DNA of 8,414 nt from Bifidobacteriaceae bacterium (GTDB lineage: Bacteria; Actinomycetota; Actinomycetes; Actinomycetales; WQXJ01): positions 1 to 8,414 of the forward strand of contig JAISTN010000278.1 of assembly GCA_031272565.1 (NCBI GenBank), written 5' to 3'. The translations under genes were made by a program, and so were the position numbers. Positions within the stretch are counted from its first letter, which is position 1. Every line of letters begins with the position of its first letter. Positions 1 to 5,049 of this stretch are shown here, in pieces. The notes beneath the pieces were generated by a model. The model was not told the origin of the DNA and did no database searches. It worked only from the letters and a program-made list of their open reading frames with translations.

Positions 1-818
1 GTGGCCGGCATGACCGTGTCCCAGTACGAATCATCCAGTTCATCTTCGTCAACCGGCGCGGTGGCCGGCGCCGCCGGTGTGGCCGCCGCCGGCTCTGCTG
101 GCGTGGCCGCAGCGGGCTCGGTGGGCACGCCCATGGCTTGGAGTTGCTTGACCGTGCGGGCCAGTTCGGCCTCAACGTTGTTGCGGGCCGCGTCCTCCCA
201 GGTGTTGGCGATCGAGGTCAGGTACAGCCGGTCCTTGGCCAGCCAGCGCCGTAGCACCACCAGGCGGGTGGCCAGCACGGTGGCTTCCGGCACGTGGGCG
301 TATTCCGCCAGTGCCGATTTGGCGTAGGCCCGGTAGGTTTGCGGGTCGGAGGCCAAGATGGCCCGTTCGGCGTCGCATAGGACCGCCAGGTCCGGGTCGG
401 TGATGACCCCGGGCCGCTGCCCCAGGGAGGCGATCAGCCACTGGACCCGGGCCGCTTTCGGTTCAGCCACCTCCAGGTGGTTCAACTGGGCGTAGGCGAA
501 ATCGGCGCTGGCTTCTTCATCCTCACCCCAGGTGTGGGAGTCCAACGAATCCAGGTCCGTGGTCATGACGGCGCCGTGGTAGAAGGCCGCCAGGCGGACG
601 GTGGGCGGGCTGGAGGCTTCCTGGGCCAGTTCGTTGATCCGCTCCAGCACCGTGATCAGGTGGCTCAGGCCGTGGAAGTGCCGGGCCGGGTTGGCCCAGC
701 GGGACAACAGTTGGTCGCCAATCCGTTCGATCTCGGCGGCATCGGCAGGCGAACCCAGTTCAAGGATCGAGCGGCTCCATACTCCGAGGAGCCATTCGGG
801 GGCGTTGGACGTGCCCAT
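1..818 (-). CDS. HD-superfamily (COG4339-like) predicted metal-dependent hydrolase, degenerate HD doublet; partial, C-terminus off the left edge
   Basis: 272 residues are visible from the ATG at 818; the frame is still open at base 1, so the C-terminus is missing. The order of motifs matches the COG4339 group of predicted HD-domain phosphohydrolases: RWANPARHFHGLSHL (about 40-54), AAFYHGAVM (78-85), an acidic GEDEEASA block (98-105), DPDLAVL (141-147), then YRAYAKSALAEY (162-173) and ARNNVEAEL (211-219). In the family the second motif normally reads FHDxVY, so the defining HD aspartate is replaced here by Gly82. The T-x-x-H helix motif that usually follows is also not recognisable (LIASLGQRPG, 128-137). 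From about 234 there is an Ala/Pro-rich linker with a doubled EPAAATPA unit, followed by an acidic stretch (DEDELDDSYWD, 258-268). ATG 818 is the only start between the in-frame stop at 858-860 and the first conserved motif. GGAACGG lies a few bases upstream. Family assignment is from remembered motifs; the substrate is unknown, and activity is doubtful given the lost aspartate. Confidence 0.8.
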   Translation of the reverse strand, partial: MGTSNAPEWLLGVWSRSILELGSPADAAEIERIGDQLLSRWANPARHFHGLSHLITVLERINELAQEASSPPTVRLAAFYHGAVMTTDLDSLDSHTWGEDEEASADFAYAQLNHLEVAEPKAARVQWLIASLGQRPGVITDPDLAVLCDAERAILASDPQTYRAYAKSALAEYAHVPEATVLATRLVVLRRWLAKDRLYLTSIANTWEDAARNNVEAELARTVKQLQAMGVPTEPAAATPAEPAAATPAAPATAPVDEDELDDSYWDTVMPA

Positions 819-837
819 CGAAGTCCGTTCCGGTTGC

Positions 838-861
838 CTAGCAGTTGCATGGCCATGCTAG
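838..861. promoter_or_regulatory. Nested palindrome upstream of the HD-like gene (operator candidate)
   Basis: A perfect 12-bp palindrome, GCATGGCCATGC, occupies 847-858. It sits between inverted arms CTAGCA (838-843) and TGCTAG (856-861). On the minus strand a TAGCAT hexamer (860-855) fits the actinobacterial -10 pattern TANNNT and overlaps the palindrome; the downstream ATG is at 818. A repressor site over the -10 is an inference; no regulator is identified and no good -35 is visible. Confidence 0.35.
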
Positions 862-869
862 TGGACCAA

Positions 870-891
870 GACCAAAGCCGCAGGCCGCGGC
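870..891 (-). terminator. Short hairpin after the sensor kinase gene, possible terminator
   Basis: Read on the minus strand, GCCGC (891-887), loop GGCCT and GCGGC (881-877) form a 5-bp GC stem followed directly by TTTGGTC. It lies 26 bases or more beyond the kinase stop codon, so it could end the regulator-kinase transcript. The stem is short and the T tract is only three bases, so termination is uncertain. Confidence 0.35.
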
Positions 892-917
892 AGAACTAGA
901 AGCGGTCAAGCGACCCG

Positions 918-2534
918 TCAGATGCCGGCCTTCACCCGGTCTTGGCTGGGGCTCTGGAAGGCGGCCTGCCCGATGCCGCCCGTGGTGGTGGCGGCAGACC
1001 CGGCCGGCTGGCGGGCGCCATCGGGCACCTGTGTCTGCCCCCGCAGGGCGACCCGGAAGGTGGCCCCCCCACCGGGCGTGGGGCCCAGTGACACGGTGCC
1101 GCCGTGAGCCTGCACAATCGAAGTCACGATTGCCAGGCCCAGGCCTGAGCCGCCCGAATCGCGCGACCGGGAAGCGTCCAGGCGGTAGAAGCGTTCGAAG
1201 ACCCGCGCCACCTTGTCCGGCGGCACGCCCGGGCCGTGGTCGCGGACCTCCAGCCAGACGGCCGGCTGGCCGGGCAGTTCAGGGGCCGCACCGGCCCCCA
1301 CCACGATTTCGATGGGCGAACCGGCGGGGGTGTAGCGCACGGCGTTGCCAATCAGGTTGGTCATGACCTGGCGCAGGGCGGATTCGTCACCTTCGGTCAG
1401 GGCGCCGCCTGCCGCCGCCGGGTCCACCAGCACCCGGACTTCCCGGGCCGGGTCCAGGGCGCAGGTGTCGGCCGCTGCGTCACCGGCCAGCACCACCAGG
1501 TCGACCGGTTGGTGGCCCAGTGGGCGGCCCTCATCCAAGCGGGTCAGGGTCAGCAGGTCGCTGACCAGCAGGCCCATCCGTTTGGCCTCGTCCTCGATGC
1601 GGCGCATGGCGCCGGAGACGTCCTCTTCGCCCGGCAGCGCCCCCATCCGGTACAACTCGGCGTAGCCGCGCAACGCGGCCAGGGGGGTGCGCAGCTCGTG
1701 GGAGGCGTCGGACACGAACTGGCGCATGCGGGCCTCAGAGGCCGCCTGGGCCTGGAACGAGGCCTCGATTTGGGTCAGCATGACGTTCAGTGAGGTGGTC
1801 AAGCTGCCCACCTCGGTGCCGGGGGCGGCAGCGGGCACCCGCCGTGACAGATCACCGGCGGCGATGGCGGCGGCCGATTCCTCGACGGCCCGCAGCGGCC
1901 GCAGGGACCGCTTGACCATGGCGTAGCCCACGGCCGTGGCGATCAGGCCGCCGGCCAGGGTCAGCCAGATGATCCATAGGACCATGTGGCGGGTGGTGGC
2001 GGCCACCGAATCGAGTGGTAGGGCCAGCATCAGGGTGTAGGAATCACCCGTGGCCCGATCAGTCGCCAGCAAGGTGATGGCCCGGTACTTGGCGCCGCCC
2101 TCTGCCGTGACCGTGAAGGGCGTGCCATTGGCCGCGGTGGCCTGCTGGGGGGTGAAGGTCTCAATGCCGGGGTCGTTGCCCGCCGTGATCAGGCTGGTCA
2201 ACTGGACCCCGTCTGGCCCAAAGATGTAGTAGGCGAACTGGGTGGGTCCGGCGCCGCCACCCCGGCCGGCCATCAGTGTGTCCGGCCGCCAGTCGCGGAT
2301 CTGGGTCTGTAGCTGGCCGTCCACCTGGTCCATCAGGTTGTGGTGCAGGGTGATGGCAAAGATGGTGCCGGCGGCGGCCAGCCCGGTCACGATCAACACA
2401 GCGATGATCGCGGCCAGACGGACCGCCAGCGGCCGCTGCCGGCGCGGCCCCTGAAGGGGCGCCCCGCCGGTAGCGCCAGTGGCCGGGGCGGCAGGGTGAC
2501 CCGCCGCCTTGGCCGCCAGACCGTCAAGTGCCAT
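918..2534 (-). CDS. Two-component sensor histidine kinase, PhoR-like HisKA type
   Basis: This 538-residue inner-membrane kinase autophosphorylates on histidine and should pass phosphate to the regulator encoded just upstream. Domains in order: a basic, Ala-rich cytoplasmic N-terminus (1-36); membrane segment 1 (about 37-63); an extracytoplasmic sensor region (about 65-182); membrane segment 2 (about 184-206); HAMP (about 207-260); HisKA with FVSDASHELRTPL and phospho-accepting His279; and a HATPase_c domain. The latter shows the N box (NLIGNAVRYTP, Asn393 and Asn397), G1 (DHGPGVP, Asp432), F box (FERFYR, 446-451) and G2 (GGSGLGLAI, 461-469). All catalytic motifs are intact. The C-terminal 40 residues are low complexity. 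The ATG at 2534 shares one base with the regulator's TGA (TGATG), implying translational coupling. The architecture resembles PhoR/TcrY-type kinases; the signal is not readable from the sequence, so no symbol is given. Confidence 0.95.
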   Translation of the reverse strand: MALDGLAAKAAGHPAAPATGATGGAPLQGPRRQRPLAVRLAAIIAVLIVTGLAAAGTIFAITLHHNLMDQVDGQLQTQIRDWRPDTLMAGRGGGAGPTQFAYYIFGPDGVQLTSLITAGNDPGIETFTPQQATAANGTPFTVTAEGGAKYRAITLLATDRATGDSYTLMLALPLDSVAATTRHMVLWIIWLTLAGGLIATAVGYAMVKRSLRPLRAVEESAAAIAAGDLSRRVPAAAPGTEVGSLTTSLNVMLTQIEASFQAQAASEARMRQFVSDASHELRTPLAALRGYAELYRMGALPGEEDVSGAMRRIEDEAKRMGLLVSDLLTLTRLDEGRPLGHQPVDLVVLAGDAAADTCALDPAREVRVLVDPAAAGGALTEGDESALRQVMTNLIGNAVRYTPAGSPIEIVVGAGAAPELPGQPAVWLEVRDHGPGVPPDKVARVFERFYRLDASRSRDSGGSGLGLAIVTSIVQAHGGTVSLGPTPGGGATFRVALRGQTQVPDGARQPAGSAATTTGGIGQAAFQSPSQDRVKAGI

Positions 2535-3274
2535 CAGTGTTCGCTCTCCCGGGGCATGCGCAGAACATAGCCCACGCCCCGCTTGGTGTGGATCAGTGGC
2601 GGCAGGGTGGCGCCGTCAACGGTCACGTCCAGCTTGCGCCGCAGGTAGCTGATGTAGCTTTCCACGATGGCCGCGTCGCCCACCCAGCCGTAGTCCCAGA
2701 CGTGGTCCAGGATCTGGGTCTTGTTGACCACACGGCCGGCGTTGATCATCAGGTAGCGCAGCAGCTTGAACTCGGTGGGGCTCAAGTCGATTTCCTGGCC
2801 GGCCCGGCGGGCCTCGTGCGAGTCTTCGTCCAACTCGAGATCCGCCACCCGCAAAATGGCATCGTCCTGGTCGGCTTCGCTGCCCCGGCCGGTGCGGCGC
2901 AGCACCGCCCTGATGCGGGCCACCACCTCCTCTAGCGAGAACGGCTTGGTGACATAGTCGTCACCGCCCACGGTCAGGCCGTGGACCTTGTCATCGGTTT
3001 GATCTTTGGCGGTCAGGAACAATACGGGGATGTGCTGACCTGTCTCACGCAGGCGGCGGGTGACGGTGAAGCCATCCATGTCCGGCAGCATGACATCCAG
3101 GACAATCAGATCGGGTTGGTCATTTTGGGCTCCGGCCAGGGCTTCGCGGCCGTTGGCGGCCGTGGTCACTTCAAAACCAGCAAAACGGAGGGATGCGGCC
3201 AAGAGGTCGCGAATGTTGGGTTCGTCATCGACAACCAGCAGACGTTGGGCAGAGGGTGTGCTCATGTCTTGCAT
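2534..3274 (-). CDS. OmpR/PhoP-family DNA-binding response regulator
   Basis: A 246-residue transcription factor with an N-terminal receiver domain (about 11-125) and a C-terminal winged helix (about 148-243). Receiver residues are complete: acidic pair Asp16/Asp17, phospho-accepting Asp60 (LIVLDVMLPDMDG), Thr88 (FLTA) and Lys110 (VTKPF). The output domain carries LSPTEFKLLRYLMINAG, ILDHVW and VESYISYLRRKLD, ending with TKRGVGYVL. The stretch GGDDYVTKPFSLEEVVARIR and the output domain closely resemble remembered Mycobacterium tuberculosis PhoP, so PhoP-like is the best label, but orthology is not proven. I chose ATG 3274 because AGGAAAG lies 9 nt upstream. ATG 3265 (MSTPSAQR) is a plausible alternative; the longer frame back to 3373 runs through the divergent promoter region and is unlikely. 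It is first in a two-gene operon with the kinase. Confidence 0.95.
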   Translation of the reverse strand: MQDMSTPSAQRLLVVDDEPNIRDLLAASLRFAGFEVTTAANGREALAGAQNDQPDLIVLDVMLPDMDGFTVTRRLRETGQHIPVLFLTAKDQTDDKVHGLTVGGDDYVTKPFSLEEVVARIRAVLRRTGRGSEADQDDAILRVADLELDEDSHEARRAGQEIDLSPTEFKLLRYLMINAGRVVNKTQILDHVWDYGWVGDAAIVESYISYLRRKLDVTVDGATLPPLIHTKRGVGYVLRMPRESEH

Positions 3275-3299
3275 TGTGACCGGCTTTCCTGGGAACTCC

Positions 3300-3317
3300 C
3301 TGCGGCGGCGCTGCGGA
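3300..3317. promoter_or_regulatory. GC-rich 7-4-7 direct repeat between the regulator and cold-shock genes
   Basis: CTGCGGC (3300-3306) and CTGCGGA (3311-3317) are separated by four bases, giving an 11-bp period. That is the half-site geometry used by PhoP-type regulators. The site is 26 bp upstream of the regulator start, in the intergenic region it shares with the divergent cold-shock gene. The sequence is GC-rich and the match could be chance; its bases do not resemble the TCACAGC half-site of mycobacterial PhoP. Confidence 0.25.
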
Positions 3318-3327
3318 GGCCCTGTGC

Positions 3328-3357
3328 TTTCCGCCTGTCGCCGCAACCCGGTAGCCT
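3328..3357 (+). promoter_or_regulatory. Candidate promoter of the cold-shock/DUF3027 operon
   Basis: TAGCCT (3352-3357) fits the TANNNT -10 pattern and sits about 36 bp upstream of the GTG start. A poor -35-like TTTCCG (3328-3333) lies 18 bp upstream. Transcription would begin near 3364, leaving a leader of about 30 nt that contains the strong ribosome-binding site. Confidence 0.25.
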
Positions 3358-3393
3358 TAGATGAGCAGTTCAACGTTCTGGGGAGGTAGCGAC

Positions 3394-3777
3394 GTGCCCA
3401 CCGGCAAGGTCAGGTTTTTCGATGAGGACAAGGGCTTCGGGTTCATCTCGGGTGAAGATGGAGCCGATGTGTTCCTGCACGCCTCCGCCCTGCCCGCTGG
3501 CATCCCGGCACCCAAGTCTGGCGCCCGGGTGGAGTACGACGTTGCTGACGGCAAGCGTGGCCCGTCCGCGTTGCGGGTGCAGGTGTTGACAGCGCCGCCT
3601 TCCGTGGTCAAGTCCCACCGCAAGAAGCCTGAAGACATGGTGGTGATCATCGAGGACGTGATCAAGCTGCTGGATGAGACTTCGAACTCGCTGCGCCGGG
3701 GGCACTACCCGGACCGTAAGGCTTCCGCCAAGGTGGCGCAAGTCTTGCGTGCGGTGGCGGGGGATCTGGAAGCGTGA
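3394..3777 (+). CDS. Cold-shock-domain nucleic-acid-binding protein with C-terminal helical extension
   Basis: 127 residues. The first 65 or so form a cold-shock domain with RNP1 (KGFGFI, 13-18) and RNP2 (VFLHAS, 26-31), which bind single-stranded RNA or DNA; such proteins act as RNA chaperones. The opening MPTGKVRFFDEDKGFGF is very like mycobacterial CspB. Beyond the domain, residues 79-126 form a predicted helical tail (PEDMVVIIEDVIKLLDE and KASAKVAQVLRAVAGDLE), making the protein nearly twice the length of a minimal 67-residue Csp. The GTG start at 3394 is chosen because GGGAGGT (3381-3387) sits 6 nt upstream. An in-frame ATG at 3361 exists but would place this ribosome-binding site inside the gene. 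The stop overlaps the next start as GTGA (3774-3777), so the two proteins are probably translationally coupled. The symbol is left blank because csp paralogue names are not resolvable here. Confidence 0.92.
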   Translation: MPTGKVRFFDEDKGFGFISGEDGADVFLHASALPAGIPAPKSGARVEYDVADGKRGPSALRVQVLTAPPSVVKSHRKKPEDMVVIIEDVIKLLDETSNSLRRGHYPDRKASAKVAQVLRAVAGDLEA

Positions 3778-4700
3778 GCCGGGCGGACGTGGCCCAGGCG
3801 GCCGGGCAGGCGGAGTTGGCGGTGGCGCCCTCGCGGGTGCGCGCGCCCAAGGCGGACACCTACTTGAAGTCGGCTGAGGCCGTCGAACTGGCCCGGGCCG
3901 CCCTGGCGGAGATCACCCGGCCGGGTGACGTGGGTGAGCTGATCGGGCTGGAAATGGAAGCCGAGCGGGTGGGCACCTTGAGTTTCGCCTGCACCCTGCC
4001 GGGTTATGTCGGCTGGCGCTGGGCCGTCACCGTGGCCCGGGTGCCGCGGGGCCGGCACGTCACCGTGTCGGAAACTGAACTGCTGCCGGGGCGCGATGCC
4101 CTGTTGGCGCCGCCCTGGGTGCCGTGGGCGGAGCGGCTGCGGCCGGGCGACCTAGGCCCGGGGGACGTGCTGCCGCACATTGTCGATGACGACCGGTTGG
4201 AGCCGGGCTACGAGGCCACGGGCAAGAACGCGGACCGGATTGCGATCTGGGAGTTGGGCCTGGGCCGGCCGCGGGTGTTGTCACCGGAGGGGCGCGATGC
4301 CGCCGCCCAGCGTTGGTACAACGGCGACCACGGGCCCACGGCGCCGGAGGCGGTCAAGGCCGCCGCCAAGTGCGCCACCTGCGGCTTTGTCACGCCGCTG
4401 GCCGGGTCGCTGCGGCGGGTCTTTGGGGTCTGCACCAACGAGTGGTCGTCCCGCGACGGCCAGGTGGTGTCGTATGACCATGGTTGTGGGGCGCATTCGG
4501 AGACCGATGTCGCCCACGGCGCCACCCACTGGCCGGCCAACCACGCCATGGTGGATGATTCGACGCTGATCCCGCTGGAGTTGGGCCCGGCCACGAAGCC
4601 GGAGCCGGAGGTGGCGCCGGGCCAGGACGCCGCGCCAGCCCCCGAGGCGCCTGATTTGGGCTCGCCAGCGGACGCAGCAGCGGCGCTGGACCAGGGCTGA
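3774..4700 (+). CDS. DUF3027 protein with putative zinc-binding Cys/His cluster
   Basis: 308 residues, cytoplasmic, with no membrane segments. I recognise it as the actinobacterial DUF3027 family from WRWAVTVARVPRGRHVTVSE (81-100), LAPPWVPWAERLRPGDLGPGD (two blocks, 111-131), the SPEGRDAAAQRW region (170-181) and the C-terminal CATCGF...FGVC...DHGCGAHSE segment. Cys200-x2-Cys203, Cys220, and Cys238 with His236/His241 could form a zinc knuckle; that is inference. The last 40 residues are Pro/Ala/Glu-rich and probably disordered. It starts at a GTG that overlaps the cold-shock stop by four bases, so it is the second gene of that operon. Its tight coupling to a cold-shock protein hints at an RNA- or translation-linked role, but no function is established to my knowledge. 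Confidence 0.88.
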   Translation: MSRADVAQAAGQAELAVAPSRVRAPKADTYLKSAEAVELARAALAEITRPGDVGELIGLEMEAERVGTLSFACTLPGYVGWRWAVTVARVPRGRHVTVSETELLPGRDALLAPPWVPWAERLRPGDLGPGDVLPHIVDDDRLEPGYEATGKNADRIAIWELGLGRPRVLSPEGRDAAAQRWYNGDHGPTAPEAVKAAAKCATCGFVTPLAGSLRRVFGVCTNEWSSRDGQVVSYDHGCGAHSETDVAHGATHWPANHAMVDDSTLIPLELGPATKPEPEVAPGQDAAPAPEAPDLGSPADAAAALDQG

Positions 4701-4711
4701 TTGCTGGTTCG

Positions 4712-4738
4712 GCCGGTGGCCGTGCCACGGCCGCGGGG
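4712..4738. terminator. GC hairpin between convergent genes, possible bidirectional terminator
   Basis: GGCCG (4718-4722) and CGGCC (4728-4732) pair around TGCCA, and CCG/CGG can extend the stem outward with a bulge. It lies in the 50-bp gap between the DUF3027 stop and the DUF2530 stop, where a terminator serving both genes is expected. There is no T tract on either strand. Confidence 0.35.
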
Positions 4739-4750
4739 CATCCCCGGCGT

Positions 4751-4969
4751 CTACTGGTCGTTCTTGGCCCGCCAGGAGTGACGCGAATAGATCACGCCCA
4801 CCACCCCCAAGGCCACGCCAACGCCGCAGATCCACAGCCACTCCGGCCGGTCCAGGTGACCGGTGGCCTGCAGGGCGGCCAGCACCCCCAGCGCCAGCAG
4901 CCACATGGCGGTGCCGATGGCGAACAGCAGGGGGTGGTTCAGGCTGACCTTGGGCGGTGTGGCGCTCAC
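4751..4969 (-). CDS. DUF2530 small two-pass membrane protein
   Basis: A 72-residue protein with two hydrophobic helices (about 12-34, LLFAIGTAMWLLALGVLAAL; about 44-62, WLWICGVGVALGVVGVI) joined by a short TGHLDRPE loop, and a basic tail (SRHSWRAKNDQ). Length, the WL-ALxVL first helix and the W-ICGVGVALG second helix match the actinobacterial DUF2530 family. Function is unknown. The start is GTG 4969; no Shine-Dalgarno sequence is visible, but a -10-like TAGAGT lies 7 nt upstream, which suits a leaderless message. It is divergent from the purine permease and convergent with the DUF3027 gene. Confidence 0.8.
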   Translation of the reverse strand: MSATPPKVSLNHPLLFAIGTAMWLLALGVLAALQATGHLDRPEWLWICGVGVALGVVGVIYSRHSWRAKNDQ

Positions 4970-4976
4970 GCTTCAC

Positions 4977-4982
4977 ACTCTA
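4977..4982 (-). promoter_or_regulatory. -10 hexamer of DUF2530, leaderless candidate
   Basis: On the minus strand TAGAGT fits TANNNT and is followed by exactly 7 nt (GTGAAGC) before the GTG start. This spacing places the transcription start at or next to the start codon. No convincing -35 is visible. Confidence 0.4.
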
Positions 4983-5030
4983 GGCGACACTCCGGCGGGA
5001 CGCGCCGGGCGGGTCGCCGGCCAGGTGGAG

Positions 5031-5048
5031 TTGTGACAGAATTGTGAA
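5031..5048. promoter_or_regulatory. Tandem TTGTGA repeat (11-bp period) at the permease start, PhoP/GlnR-type operator candidate
   Basis: TTGTGAC (5031-5037) and TTGTGAA (5042-5048) are separated by AGAA. On the minus strand this reads TCACAAT-N4-TCACAAC, with geometry and bases close to the mycobacterial PhoP consensus TCACAGC-N4-TCACAGC. It also partly resembles a GlnR box (GTnAC-N6-GaAAC). The site overlaps the candidate -10 and ends one base before the permease ATG, so a bound regulator would most likely repress. Confidence 0.45.
5037..5042 (+). promoter_or_regulatory. -10-like hexamer of the permease gene, leaderless candidate
   Basis: CAGAAT shares four bases with TATAAT and is followed by 7 nt before ATG 5050, the same spacing as on the divergent side. 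A purine-rich AGGTGGAG (5023-5030) lies 19 nt upstream of the ATG, too far for an ordinary ribosome-binding site. No good -35 is visible. Confidence 0.35.
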
Positions 5049-5049
5049 C

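Noticed and set aside
1..327. Ser/Ala-rich open frame on the plus strand at the left edge
   Set aside because: It is antisense to the Ala/Pro linker and conserved C-terminal part of the HD-like protein, whose frame carries the recognisable motifs.
1236..1793. 185-codon plus-strand frame inside the kinase gene
   Set aside because: It is antisense to the intact HisKA and ATPase domains; long antisense frames are expected in high-GC coding DNA.
3275..3373. Longer response regulator beginning at 3373
   Set aside because: The 33 extra residues are not receiver-like and would cover the whole divergent promoter region; ATG 3274 has a well-spaced AGGAAAG.
3361..3393. Upstream ATG as start of the cold-shock protein
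   Set aside because: It would put the strong GGGAGGT ribosome-binding site inside the gene and add 11 residues before the conserved MPTGKV start of the family.
5031..5047. CRP-type site (TGTGA-N6-TCACA)
   Set aside because: The two TGTGA halves are in direct, not inverted, orientation, so it does not fit the CRP palindrome.
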